Positions 42,467-51,262 of a stretch of 64,000 bases of DNA are shown here, piece after piece. How positions within the stretch are numbered: the first letter of the stretch is position 1; each line of letters begins with the position of its first letter. The DNA is from Alphaproteobacteria bacterium (lineage in GTDB: Bacteria > Pseudomonadota > Alphaproteobacteria > UBA2966), in NCBI GenBank assembly GCA_021296255.1, contig JAGWAU010000010.1:53691-117690 (forward strand). The letters are read 5' to 3'. The translations under genes and the position numbers were made by a program. A model generated the notes under the pieces. The model was given only the letters and a program-made list of their open reading frames with translations. It did not search any database and was not told the origin of the DNA.

Positions 42467-42592
42467 ATGGAACAGGCGATAGTCCAGGCGAGCAGCCCGA
42501 AATCGGCGGCGCCGTGTACCACAAACCGATCACTCATCAGGCGTCTCCATCCTCCCTTGCAAGCGATATTTCAAGGGAAAGACCGAACATGA
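42467..42592 (+). CDS. possible small upstream ORF, 41 residues
   Basis: ATG 42467 has GAGGAGG 10 bases upstream, and the 41-codon frame ends with a TGA (42590-42592) that overlaps the next gene's ATG (ATGA). Its content (many Ser, Ala, Arg) shows no known family. It may be a coupled leader ORF or chance. Confidence 0.3.
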   Translation: MEQAIVQASSPKSAAPCTTNRSLIRRLHPPLQAIFQGKDRT

Positions 42593-43350
42593 CCGACACA
42601 CACCCGCGCGTGGTCCTGATCACGGGCGCGACTTCCGGCATAGGCGCTGGTACTGCCAAGAAGTTTGCCGAGGAAGGCTGGCACCTCGTGCTGACCGGCC
42701 GTCGCGCAGACCGCTTGGAAGAGGCAAGAGAGACCCTCGGTGTGCCGGTGCACACTATTTGCGCGGACGTCACCGACCTCGCCGCGATGACCGAGGCGCT
42801 GTCATCCCTCCCGGCGCCCTTCGATGCCGTGGAAGTACTGGTCAACAACGCCGGTCACGGAATCGGCACCGACGCCAAGTTCCAGGAGGCCGACCTCGAA
42901 CAGCTTCATGCCATGGTGGAGGCCAATATTGGCGGCGTGCTGACCTGCACGCGGCTTTTGCTGCCAAGCATGATCGAGCGCGGCCGCGGCCACGTGATTA
43001 ACCTCGGCTCGATCTTCCACCGCTACCCCTATACCATGAGCCACGTCTACAACTCGACCAAGGCATTCGTCGAGAACTTCACCCAGGGCCTGCGCGCTGA
43101 TCTTCTCGGCACTGACGTCAAGGTCTCAACCATCGAGCCGGGCCTGGTGCTGACTGAGTTCGTCGAGCGCCGCTTCCATGGTGATCAGGAATTGATCAAG
43201 AAGCGTTTGGGCGACGCCGACGGGCTGCTGCCGGAGGACATCGCGAAATGCATCTGGTTCTGCGTCAATACGCCCCGCCGGATGACCGTCTCGCGCCTTG
43301 AGGTGGTGATGACCGATCAGGCCCCCGCCCCCAACCTGGTGATCAATTGA
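42589..43350 (+). CDS. short-chain dehydrogenase/reductase (YdfG-like)
   Basis: This 253-residue NAD(P)-dependent SDR has VVLITGATSGIGAGTAKKFAEEG (TGxxxGIG cofactor loop), LTGRRADRLEE (arginine suits NADP), LVNNAGHGIGT and the catalytic Ser in NLGSIFH with YNSTK (Tyr and Lys). The pattern resembles YdfG/3-hydroxy acid dehydrogenases that oxidise L-allo-threonine, serine or 3-hydroxypropionate. The ATG overlaps the TGA of a small upstream ORF. It is convergent with the amine oxidase gene 15 bases downstream. Confidence 0.88.
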   Translation: MTDTHPRVVLITGATSGIGAGTAKKFAEEGWHLVLTGRRADRLEEARETLGVPVHTICADVTDLAAMTEALSSLPAPFDAVEVLVNNAGHGIGTDAKFQEADLEQLHAMVEANIGGVLTCTRLLLPSMIERGRGHVINLGSIFHRYPYTMSHVYNSTKAFVENFTQGLRADLLGTDVKVSTIEPGLVLTEFVERRFHGDQELIKKRLGDADGLLPEDIAKCIWFCVNTPRRMTVSRLEVVMTDQAPAPNLVIN

Positions 43351-43365
43351 GCGCGAGACATCCTT

Positions 43366-44931
43366 TTATTTCCCCATAACACGTTCGTTGATCGCTGCGA
43401 CCGCGGCATGGGCTGCCAGGGCCGCTCCTTCCTGCCAGCCCGGCAGCGCGCTGGCCTGGTCACCGGCAAAGTAGATCGCTCCGTCCGGCCGCTGCAGCGC
43501 CGCAGGCGCCTCCTTTCCTGTCGGCCAAGCCCCTTTCTGGAACGGCACTTTACCCCAGGCGCGACTCACTCCCGCCTCGATTTCCCCCGCATATCCGGGA
43601 TGGACACGTTCGCCCTCTTCGATCGCAACTCGCAGGCGCTCCTCCGGGCTCATCCCTTCAAAGCGAAGTCCAATGTCCTTATTCCAGACATAGGCGCCGA
43701 CGATCACCCCGTTGTCGCGATGATATCCGTATGGCGGATACCAAATCTGCGTGATGTCCTGGTCGGTCCACGAGATACCCCCGTAGATGGCGTGATCCTC
43801 CTCCCAGAAGCGCCGGCGCGTCTGAAAAGCGATCTTGATGGCTGGAGCGAACGCGACCGATTCGATCGCGGCCTTCGTCTCCGGGGCGAAATCATTTTGA
43901 ATGTCCTTCAGGACGGGAGCGGGTATGGAGCAGATGGCAAAATCGGCGTCCAGAGTGCCGACTGCGCCGCCCAATCCGGACCGGTAGACGATGCGGACGC
44001 CCTTCGGGCTTTTTCGGATTTCCTCGACGACGCTACGGTAGCGTACGAAGCTTCCCACGCGCTCTTCGAAGGCCTTCGCGATCGTATCCATCCCGCCGAC
44101 CGGCTGTAGCAGTGTCGGGTTCTGGTCGAGGAAATCGTCGAAGTGGAGCTTGTATTCCCAGAAGTCCGACTTGAGCAGGTCACTGAAATCGAGAGGATCG
44201 TCAAGTTCTCCTGCCTTGAGGCCCGCATTCAACCGCCCGTCGCGATAGCCTCCCCGCTTCGTGCCCTTGTAAAGATGGTCGGCGTTCAGATCGCCGTATT
44301 GCACGAGCATCTGGAGGAGGCGCTCCTTGTCCTCGACCGTGAGTGCGCTGTCCAGGGACGTGCCGTCGACCGCCTTGGCAAGCAACTCTGCGATATAGCC
44401 GCGGATATCGGTGATGACCCGGCGGGCCGACACGGGTCGGCCGTCAAAACGCTCGCGATTGTGAAAGAGCGCTGCGCGGTTGTCGTTCGTGAACACCTCG
44501 AGCCCGACGCCGAATTCCTTGCAATAGCCGAGAATCGTTCCGTGATGATAGGGGATCCGGGCCGGACCGAGGTTTGCGTACAGATGGTCCCCCTCGCTGA
44601 AGTTCACCCGCTGGCGACCGTCCACCTCTCCGACGACGTCTCCGGCTCGAGCCGTCAGATTTCGACCCCCGGCGCGGTCTGCGGCTTCAAGGATGGTGCA
44701 TCTGTACCCCGCTTTGGACAGTTCGTAGGCCGCCGTCATGCCGGCGATGCCAGCCCCGAGGATTGCGACGCTCTTCCCTTCCCCCGAACCGCGCGGAAGA
44801 TCGGCCCAGACCTCGTGCGCGACCTCTGTGCTCACCAAGCCCAACGCCTGCATGCTCCGATAGACGGCGCCGACGCCGACTGCCGCACCGACAGCCTGAA
44901 GAAAACCTCGTTTGGATATGGTTGCCTTCAT
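43366..44931 (-). CDS. FAD-dependent amine/L-amino-acid oxidase, probably exported
   Basis: This 521-residue flavoprotein has a twin-arginine-like signal (SKRGFLQAVGAAVGVG) at the start. The FAD fold is VAILGAGIAGMTAAYELSKAGYRCTILEAADRAGGRN, and later GPARIPYHHGT, with the C-terminal IYFAGDQASALPGWQEGA. These are flavin amine oxidase and L-amino-acid oxidase features. It would produce imine, hydrogen peroxide and, after hydrolysis, ketoacid and ammonia in the periplasm. ATG 44931 is supported by the signal. Neighbours do not show the substrate. Confidence 0.85.
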   Translation of the reverse strand: MKATISKRGFLQAVGAAVGVGAVYRSMQALGLVSTEVAHEVWADLPRGSGEGKSVAILGAGIAGMTAAYELSKAGYRCTILEAADRAGGRNLTARAGDVVGEVDGRQRVNFSEGDHLYANLGPARIPYHHGTILGYCKEFGVGLEVFTNDNRAALFHNRERFDGRPVSARRVITDIRGYIAELLAKAVDGTSLDSALTVEDKERLLQMLVQYGDLNADHLYKGTKRGGYRDGRLNAGLKAGELDDPLDFSDLLKSDFWEYKLHFDDFLDQNPTLLQPVGGMDTIAKAFEERVGSFVRYRSVVEEIRKSPKGVRIVYRSGLGGAVGTLDADFAICSIPAPVLKDIQNDFAPETKAAIESVAFAPAIKIAFQTRRRFWEEDHAIYGGISWTDQDITQIWYPPYGYHRDNGVIVGAYVWNKDIGLRFEGMSPEERLRVAIEEGERVHPGYAGEIEAGVSRAWGKVPFQKGAWPTGKEAPAALQRPDGAIYFAGDQASALPGWQEGAALAAHAAVAAINERVMGK

Positions 44932-45001
44932 CGATCTCAAATGCCCGGGCCAAAATTTTCCATGGAAAGCGGAGTGTCCGAATTTAAGCCGAGTATAAGC
45001 A

Positions 45002-45235
45002 ATGGGTGAAGCCGCTCTTTGGCTGGTGGCCGAGCTTGAGCTCAACATCGAGCGAGCGAAAGCCGCCTGCATCTACCGTGGCCGCAAGCCTTCGGTATCG
45101 GCCGCCGAGGGGCGGCGGCTGAAGGAGCAGGGTTCGAGCACGTCGACGATCACCCACGAGCCCGGCATCCGGCGGGCCAGCGCCTGCGGCGCGCCCGTTC
45201 ATTCCGACCGACACACAAGACGAAGCTTGCGATAG
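45002..45235 (+). pseudogene. serine recombinase (resolvase/invertase), C-terminal remnant
   Basis: The peptide LVAELELNIERAKAACIYRGRKPSV, then SAAEGRRLKEQG and ITHEPGIRRAS, matches the linker and helix-turn-helix of Tn3-type resolvases and invertases (compare AKAAGVYRGRKPSV, AAEVRRLKEQG, ARELGIGRAS). The catalytic serine domain is missing, about nine residues are deleted within the linker, and the end runs out of frame. It is a remnant of a lost transposon or invertible element. The adjoining 150 bases (45236-45391) show nothing else. Confidence 0.65.
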
Positions 45236-45391
45236 AGTTCCGTGGTATGAGCGCTCCCGACCTCCCCGTCGCCGGAAAGGGCCAAGAAGCGGCGGAGTTT
45301 CGCTCCGTCCGCGGCCGGACCACTCCGCCGCTGACGCGAACTAAATTCGCACTGTGGTTCGCAACTGCGACAATTCGAAGGAAAATTATCG

Positions 45392-45955
45392 ATGTCTGAC
45401 TGCACCTATGACCTTCTCCAACTCGTCGCCGATTTGCGGCAGATCACGGGAGAAGAATCCGACGAAAGCAGGATCGTGCGGCGGGTCGCTCCGTTGGTTC
45501 GGAAGTTCGCCGAGACGTCCCGTCTGGTGACGGAAACGCACGACAGACATGATGAATCACAGGGCTTCACTCTGCACCTGCTGCACGAGGAACCAGATCA
45601 CAGCAACGCGGTGTTCCTGTTCGCCTGGCTCCCCGGTCGTGGGACGCCGGCGCACAATCACAAGACCTGGGGCGTCGTGGTCGGCATCGAAGGCGAGGAA
45701 CGGGAGACCTGGTGGCGGCGCATTGACGACGGGATGCGACCCGGTTACGCCCAACTCGACCGCGTCTCGGAACGCAGATTGACCCCGGGCGGCATCTCGT
45801 CGTTCCTATCGGACGATATTCACACGGTCTGGAACGACACCGACAGCGTGTCGTGGTCGCTGCATGTCTATGGCAGACATATCAACCATACGGGCCGGTC
45901 CGAATTCGACCCGGTTGCCAAGACGGAAAAAGCGTACGTCCTGAATGTCGAGTGA
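45392..45955 (+). CDS. cysteine dioxygenase-like cupin protein
   Basis: This 187-residue protein has the cupin His ligands of cysteine or 3-mercaptopropionate dioxygenase: PAHNHKTWGVVVGIEG (H-x-H) and WSLHVYGRHINHTG (third His). The EEREWW-type GEERETWWRRIDDG follows the first motif, as in the CDO_I family. These non-haem iron enzymes oxidise thiols to sulfinates. The ATG at 45392 follows AAGGAA. It is unrelated in sequence to its neighbours. The thiol substrate is unknown; cysteine is the default. Confidence 0.78.
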   Translation: MSDCTYDLLQLVADLRQITGEESDESRIVRRVAPLVRKFAETSRLVTETHDRHDESQGFTLHLLHEEPDHSNAVFLFAWLPGRGTPAHNHKTWGVVVGIEGEERETWWRRIDDGMRPGYAQLDRVSERRLTPGGISSFLSDDIHTVWNDTDSVSWSLHVYGRHINHTGRSEFDPVAKTEKAYVLNVE

Positions 45956-46203
45956 CGGCTCCCGCGTGCCCAAGCCGCGCAAGGCGGCAATGTCCTTGCC
46001 TCCATCGCCCATGCCGGTTGGAGTGTTCATGCACATGACGCCGATGTTGGCGTTGGAATGGTTCATCCCATCGTCACGAACAAGCGCGGCATGACCGGTC
46101 GCGGTTTTGCCGGTGTCGGGGCCGGCGCCAAGCAGGAAGACGATTCTTCAGAACAGAGACGGACGCCATGAGGAACTTACACCTAGTTGTACCTTACGGG
46201 GAA

Positions 46204-46392
46204 TTATCGGGCCCGGTCGATCTTCCTGAACATCTGCTCAGTCTGCATTTCCAGGCCCCTGTCCCCCAACGGGCTGCCAAACCCCGTAGGACGGCTCCAC
46301 TCATCGGGCGGGAACATCGTGAAATTGATATTCACCTCGTCGTGCGCACAGGCAGCGATCAGCAGGCAAGCCGAAATCACCAGGAGTCTCAT
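46204..46392 (-). CDS. small lipoprotein, function unknown
   Basis: The 62-residue product starts at ATG 46392 with GGAG about 8 bases upstream. MRLLVISACLLIAACAHDE is a clear lipoprotein signal, with the lipobox LIAA-Cys15. The mature part (VNINFTMFPPDEWSRPTGF) has no family I recognise. It would be anchored in the outer or inner membrane. The adjoining stretches (45956-46203 and 46393-46689) contain no other supportable gene. Confidence 0.55.
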   Translation of the reverse strand: MRLLVISACLLIAACAHDEVNINFTMFPPDEWSRPTGFGSPLGDRGLEMQTEQMFRKIDRAR

Positions 46393-46689
46393 CAGGCCGG
46401 TCTCCAATACCGGCTAGTGGTGATCTAGCTTGAACTGCAGCTTACCGCACGAAACACATAAGGAGCGGCACGCCCTTGCCACGGCGTTGCGCGACCTTCG
46501 GTGTCGCAATTGCCCGGGCAAGGCCGTCGTCGGGACGGCTGTCTCGCTCAGTGCCGGATCGGCCTCGGCCGCGACGAAAATCCAACCGCAACTGCTTTCG
46601 GCCACCGCATACATCGGGTCGCTCGCGAGTGCCGGGCGCATTGCGCCCAGCTTGCCGCGGATCAGCGGGAGATGGGTTCCGCCGGCGCG

Positions 46690-47121
46690 CTAGACGATAC
46701 CGGTGTCGCGCTTGCCTTCCTCGTTGAAGTTGAGCGTGCCTTCCCAAATGGCGATCTTGCCATCACGCATGGTCCACATCTCCATGCCCCAGCCCCACAT
46801 CTTCTTGTGCGTTTTGGTATCGATCCAACGACATTCCCAGGAATTGGCGATCATGTTGCCCATCAGCAGTCGCAGGTCCTTTTTGAGCCAGTATTCCTTT
46901 TGCCGCGCCGCCCGTCCCCTGAAGAACTTGTCGAGTTCCGCCTTGCCGTGCATTTCGGGAAATTCGGCGTAACGTACAACGCAGTCGTCGGTGAAGCCGG
47001 CCAACAGCCCCTCGAAATCCCATGGCATGAACAAGCCTTCCACGTGCTTTACCAAGCGGCTAGCCTCCTCGAAGGTTTGTGGGTTACGGCCCGCGACGTC
47101 GACGTCGGTCTTCGCTCTCAC
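46690..47121 (-). CDS. SnoaL/nuclear transport factor 2-like protein
   Basis: This 143-residue protein starts best at a GTG at 47121 with GGAGG 7 bases upstream; a TTG 60 bases earlier is also open. It has the NTF2-like pattern: WDFEGLLAGFTDDCVVRYAEFPEMHGKAELDKFF, then RLLMGNMIANSWECRW, the WGWGMEMWTMRDGKIAIWEG strands and a short tail. Such cone-shaped small domains act as isomerases, dehydratases or ligand-binding proteins. The catalytic residues are not diagnostic. It is divergent from the EamA exporter across 54 bases. Confidence 0.8.
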   Translation of the reverse strand: MRAKTDVDVAGRNPQTFEEASRLVKHVEGLFMPWDFEGLLAGFTDDCVVRYAEFPEMHGKAELDKFFRGRAARQKEYWLKKDLRLLMGNMIANSWECRWIDTKTHKKMWGWGMEMWTMRDGKIAIWEGTLNFNEEGKRDTGIV

Positions 47122-47175
47122 GGCTGAGCCTCCGATTGCCTGTTCCCGCGCCACGGTGAACGGTGCCTCCCAATT

Positions 47176-48141
47176 ATGCAAGGAATGCAGCCCGCCATGA
47201 CGGAGCCTGATGTACAGGGAAACGAACGCGAGGGTTCCGGAAAGAAGGCGACCGCCGTTCTCATCCTGGTACCGATCATCTTTCTGCTGCTGTGGTCGTC
47301 CGGCTTCGCGTACGTGAAGATGGGCCTCGCGTACTCGGGACCGATTACGTACCTGACCCTGCGCTTTGGGCTGGTTCTGGTTGTGCTTTTACCTGCCGTC
47401 CTCGCATTGCGTCTACCACTACCGAAGAGCGGCCGCGAATGGGGTCATCTCGCCATCGTCGGTCTCTTCTTTCAATGCGGCTACTTCGGCTTTCTCTACG
47501 CGGCGATCCACCTGGGAGTGTCGGCGGGAACTACGGCGTTGATCGTCTCGCTGCAGCCGATCCTCGTGGCTCTACTGGCGTCGCGCTACGCGGGCGAACG
47601 TGTCGACGCGACGTCCTGGGTGGGTCTTGTTCTGGGTGTCTCCGGTGCGGGCATCGTTATCATCTCAGGATCGGTGATCGAGACCGCGTCCGCAATGCGC
47701 GTCCTCTATGCAGTTGCATCCCTGATCGGCATCACCATCGGGACATTGCACGAACGGCGCTTCGGTCTCTCCGTCCATCCTCTTGTTTCAAGCTTCATTC
47801 AGCACGTGGTGGGCTTCGCCGTGGTCCTGCCCTTAGGCTGGTGGATTGAAGGTCTGTACATCACATGGACTTGGGAATTCATTTGGGCACTGAGTTATCT
47901 CTCCTTTGGCGTCTCCGTGGTCTCGCTATTGCTGCTGTTGGTGATGATCCGACACAACGAAGCGCACCGCGTATCGTCCCTATTCTTCCTGGTTGCGCCG
48001 GCGGCAGCGCTCTATGCCTGGGTTCTGGTCGACGAGGTAATGTCTCCGCACACATGGATCGGTATTGCAGTTGCGGCACTTGGCGTCGCTATCGTCGCCC
48101 CGCCAGACGGCCTGCGACGCTTGAGACTTTTCCGGAGATGA
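47176..48141 (+). CDS. EamA/DMT-superfamily transporter
   Basis: This 321-residue integral membrane protein has ten predicted helices in two EamA repeats (LILVPIIFLLLWSSGFAYVKMG; LVSSFIQHVVGFAVVLPLG). ATGs at 47176, 47185 and 47197 are in frame; none has a decisive ribosome site. The family exports metabolites and amino acids or drugs. It is the only complete transporter outside the disrupted MFS gene. It may export a toxic product of the local amine or thiol enzymes, but this is speculation. Confidence 0.87.
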   Translation: MQGMQPAMTEPDVQGNEREGSGKKATAVLILVPIIFLLLWSSGFAYVKMGLAYSGPITYLTLRFGLVLVVLLPAVLALRLPLPKSGREWGHLAIVGLFFQCGYFGFLYAAIHLGVSAGTTALIVSLQPILVALLASRYAGERVDATSWVGLVLGVSGAGIVIISGSVIETASAMRVLYAVASLIGITIGTLHERRFGLSVHPLVSSFIQHVVGFAVVLPLGWWIEGLYITWTWEFIWALSYLSFGVSVVSLLLLLVMIRHNEAHRVSSLFFLVAPAAALYAWVLVDEVMSPHTWIGIAVAALGVAIVAPPDGLRRLRLFRR

Positions 48142-48285
48142 TCACCGGCGGCCCAATTCATCCGTGCCGGCACACCCCTCAAGGGCGTTTTCCTACATGA
48201 ATTCAACAGGAAGACCTCAATCTCGATACGACTTGAAGCTGCGCCCGTGCGACCGGGAAGAATAGGGATATACGGCGGCGGGTAG

Positions 48286-49131
48286 TCAGTAACGGTGGCC
48301 TGTCAGGGTCTCGCTCATCTCCCACAGGCGCCGCCCTGCATCCTCGTCGTGAGAAGCAAGTGAGCTCGCGGCCTCGCGGCACTCGTCGAAATAACGGCCG
48401 GACACTCCCGCGACATCGGCGCTCGTCGCGAGATGGACGCTGGTGCGCGCGCCGGCCTCCATGTCGATCGCGGACAAGCGCATCATGACTTTCAACGCCG
48501 CGACGAAGGGCCAGCCATTGTTGTGCCCGAACCTGCTGGCGACGAAACCGGGGTGCAGGCAGTTCGCCGTGACCGGCGTCCCCGCCAGCAGCGCCGCGAG
48601 GCGATAAGTGAAAAGGACGTTGGCGAGCTTGCTCCGCTGGTAGGCGCGCCAGCCGCGGTAACGCCTCGTCCCCTGCGGGTCCTCCAGGTCCATCTGCGCG
48701 CCGCGATGGGCCTCGGAGGCGACATTGACGATACGCCCGCCACCGTTCGCGTGCAGGCGCTCCAGCAACAGCCCGGTCAGAAGGAAATAGCCCAGGTGGT
48801 TGAGCGCGAAGGTCATCTCGATCCCGTCGGCGCTCTCTCGACGGCGCATGAAGAGGGCGCCGACATTGTTGACGAGAACATCGATCGCCGCGCCGCCCGC
48901 GGTAAGGCGATCCGCCAGAGCCCTGATCTCGGTCTGGCTCGAGAGATCGGCTTGCTCGAAGCGTACCCGGTCGTTGCAGGAAGACCGCCGGATCGCCTTG
49001 CCGACCTCCGCGCCCTTCGCTGCGTTCCGACCGACGAGCACGACCTCGGCCCCTCTCTCGGCCAGCGCCTGTGCCGTGACGCGGCCGATCCCGTCCGTGG
49101 CGCCGGTAACGATGCACAGCTTGCTTTCCAT
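48286..49131 (-). CDS. short-chain dehydrogenase (retinol dehydrogenase-like)
   Basis: This 281-residue SDR has LCIVTGATDGIGRVTAQALAERG at the N-terminus, VGRNAAKG, DVLVNNVGALF, the catalytic Ser in NVASEAHRG and YQRSKLANVLF (Tyr and Lys). The insert before the Tyr (QMDLEDPQGTRRYRG) and the HPGFVASRFG segment are typical of the retinol dehydrogenase/WW-domain oxidoreductase-like class. Start is either ATG 49131 or the adjacent GTG at 49134. It is divergent from rpmG with about 270 intervening bases. The substrate is unknown. Confidence 0.86.
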   Translation of the reverse strand: MESKLCIVTGATDGIGRVTAQALAERGAEVVLVGRNAAKGAEVGKAIRRSSCNDRVRFEQADLSSQTEIRALADRLTAGGAAIDVLVNNVGALFMRRRESADGIEMTFALNHLGYFLLTGLLLERLHANGGGRIVNVASEAHRGAQMDLEDPQGTRRYRGWRAYQRSKLANVLFTYRLAALLAGTPVTANCLHPGFVASRFGHNNGWPFVAALKVMMRLSAIDMEAGARTSVHLATSADVAGVSGRYFDECREAASSLASHDEDAGRRLWEMSETLTGHRY

Positions 49132-49334
49132 CACTCTTGGCTCCCTCGGGCCTTCCTGACGCTGACCTCACATTGGCAGCCAGCGGCACAGGGTCAAGGG
49201 ATCGGAGCGGGCGATCCTGTCGCCACGTCGTCCGGCTCATCGCGATCTCTCCTCGCGGAGACACCAAACCGGACAACTCGTGTGCTACCTATCCCGGACA
49301 CATCATCTGCTGGCGACACGGTCAGGACACGGCC

Positions 49335-49362
49335 TTGACTTGCGATCCGCCGCCGCTAGAGT
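49335..49362 (+). promoter_or_regulatory. sigma70-type promoter of rpmG
   Basis: TTGACT (49335-49340) and TAGAGT (49357-49362) are separated by 16 bases and lie 46 bases before the rpmG start at 49408. No other promoter is obvious in this 270-base gap. Confidence 0.6.
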
Positions 49363-49407
49363 CCCGGCCACGGATTCTACAAACGGCACGACACAGGAAC
49401 CGCCCCC

Positions 49408-49575
49408 ATGGCAAAACCCACCACTCTCAAGGTCAAGCTCGTCAGCACGGCGGACACGGGCTATTACTATGTGACCAAGAAGAATCCCCGAACGAAGACC
49501 GAGAAGTTGTCGATGAAGAAATACGATCCGGTCGTGCGCAGGCATGTCGAATTCAAGGAATCGAGGATCAAATAG
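49408..49575 (+). CDS. rpmG: 50S ribosomal protein L33
   Basis: This 55-codon gene encodes [20 protein letters not shown], then [20 protein letters not shown] and [14 protein letters not shown]. It is the zinc-free (C-minus) type, lacking the two CxxC pairs. It sits on the surface of the large ribosomal subunit near the E-site. A sigma70-like promoter precedes it and a strong rho-independent terminator follows, so it is a single-gene transcript. pleD lies two genes on. Confidence 0.93.
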   Translation: MAKPTTLKVKLVSTADTGYYYVTKKNPRTKTEKLSMKKYDPVVRRHVEFKESRIK

Positions 49576-49598
49576 CCGGTACGCCCACGAGGCAGCGG

Positions 49599-49629
49599 GG
49601 CCGCGCGGCGATCGTGCGGCCTTTGTTTT
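49599..49629 (+). terminator. rho-independent terminator of rpmG
   Basis: GGCCGCGCG (49599-49607) pairs with CGTGCGGCC (49613-49621) over nine base pairs including one G-T, around a 5-base loop, followed by TTTGTTTT. The structure begins 24 bases after the rpmG stop. Confidence 0.8.
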
Positions 49630-49741
49630 GCGCGTCCACCAGGCAGGTATCGGTGTCTGGTGCGCGTTGGCCGGCAGTACCGCGCAAGATACTCTCTGAG
49701 GCAAGCCCCCGGAGCCGCACCGAACAGCAGGGAACAGACCC

Positions 49742-51244
49742 ATGTCAGCAGCAGAAACCCTCGACGATTGGCGACAAGCCGCCGATGGACTCGATATTCG
49801 CAACAAAGCCTTCATCAACGGGAAATTCGTCGACGCCGCTTCGGGCGCGACATACGCCAGCATCAACCCGGCGGACGGCTCGGAGATCGCCTCCATCGCG
49901 TCATGCGACGAGGAAGACGTCGATCGCGCGGTGAAAGCCGCCCGCGAAGCGTTCGAGTCCGGTGTCTGGTCGCAGATGGCGCCGGCACGCCGCAAGCGCG
50001 TGCTGCAGAAGTTTGCTCAGAAAATGCGCGACAATCGTGAAGAGTTGGCGTTGCTCGAAACCCTGGACGTGGGCAAGCCGATTCGGGATACCACCAGAAT
50101 CGACATTCCGGCATCGGCCGCGAGCATCGATTGGTTTGCCGAGCTCGTCGACAAGGTTTATGACGAGATCGCCCCCTCCGATCCGGCATTCCTCGGCATG
50201 ATCACGCGCGAGCCGCTCGGCGTCGTCGGTATCATCGTGCCATGGAACTTTCCCTTGCTCATGGCGTCCTGGAAGCTTGGCCCGGCCCTGGCGGCCGGAA
50301 ACAGCGTCATTCTGAAGCCGGCGTCCGTTTCATCCCTGACGGCGCTCCGGGTGGCCGAACTCGCGGCGGAAGCGGGCATTCCGGATGGCGTGTTCAATGT
50401 CGTCACCGGCAGCGGCACCAAGGTGGGCATGACCATGGGCCTGCACATGGACATCGACGGCATCGGTTTCACGGGCTCCACCGAAGTCGGCAAGCAGCTC
50501 ATGCAATATGCCGGACAGTCCAACCTCAAGCGCCTCGGCCTCGAACTCGGGGGCAAATCGCCCAACATCGTGCTCGCCGATTCGCCTGATCTCGACTATG
50601 CCGCCAAAGCGGCTTGCTTCGGGATCTTTTTCAACCAGGGAGAGATCTGCAATGCCGGGTCCCGGCTGCTCGTCCAGGACTCGATCAAGGACGAGTTCAT
50701 GGAACTCGTCACTAAGAACGCTACACGCCACGTACCTGGCGAGCCATTGGACCCCGGCACGCGCATGGGCGCGATCGTGGACCAGAGCCAGATGGATAAG
50801 GTGCTCTACTACATCGACGAGGGACGGAGCGCCGGCGCGAACCTCCTCTACGGAGGCAGCCGGGTGCGCGAAGACACCGGCGGCTACTACGTCGAGCCGA
50901 CGATTTTCGACCGCGTGAGCAACGACATGAAAATCGCCCAGGAGGAGATCTTCGGGCCGGTCCTTTCGGTCATCACCTTCAAGGACGTGGACGAGGCGAT
51001 CTCCATCGCCAACGACACGATCTACGGCCTCGCCTCGGCGGTTTGGACCAGCAACCTCGCGACCGCGCACAAGACGGCTCGGACCATCAAGGCCGGTACC
51101 GTGTGGATCAACAATTACGACCAGGCCGACATGACCGTACCCTTCGGCGGATACAAACAATCCGGATTCGGGCGCGACAAGTCGATCCACGCGCTCGACA
51201 AGTTCACGCAATTGAAGACGACCTGGATCAACCTGGCGGTGTAG
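49742..51244 (+). CDS. aldehyde dehydrogenase (PuuC-like)
   Basis: This 500-residue NAD(P)-dependent enzyme has PWNFPLLMASWKLGPALAAGN, the base-containing ELGGKSPNIV and the catalytic Cys in FNQGEICNAGSR. The C-terminus shows PFGGYKQSGFGRDKS and LDKFTQLKTTW. The pattern resembles gamma-glutamyl-gamma-aminobutyraldehyde and other aminoaldehyde dehydrogenases. It lies between rpmG and pleD and has its own leader after the terminator. The native aldehyde is not indicated. Confidence 0.9.
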   Translation: MSAAETLDDWRQAADGLDIRNKAFINGKFVDAASGATYASINPADGSEIASIASCDEEDVDRAVKAAREAFESGVWSQMAPARRKRVLQKFAQKMRDNREELALLETLDVGKPIRDTTRIDIPASAASIDWFAELVDKVYDEIAPSDPAFLGMITREPLGVVGIIVPWNFPLLMASWKLGPALAAGNSVILKPASVSSLTALRVAELAAEAGIPDGVFNVVTGSGTKVGMTMGLHMDIDGIGFTGSTEVGKQLMQYAGQSNLKRLGLELGGKSPNIVLADSPDLDYAAKAACFGIFFNQGEICNAGSRLLVQDSIKDEFMELVTKNATRHVPGEPLDPGTRMGAIVDQSQMDKVLYYIDEGRSAGANLLYGGSRVREDTGGYYVEPTIFDRVSNDMKIAQEEIFGPVLSVITFKDVDEAISIANDTIYGLASAVWTSNLATAHKTARTIKAGTVWINNYDQADMTVPFGGYKQSGFGRDKSIHALDKFTQLKTTWINLAV

Positions 51245-51262
51245 AGTTCCCTTCAGGCCTCC

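Noticed and set aside
46414..46641. Minus-strand ORF following the NTF2-like gene in the same frame
   Set aside because: No recognisable family, no ribosome site and no start context; possibly read-through DNA but not supportable.
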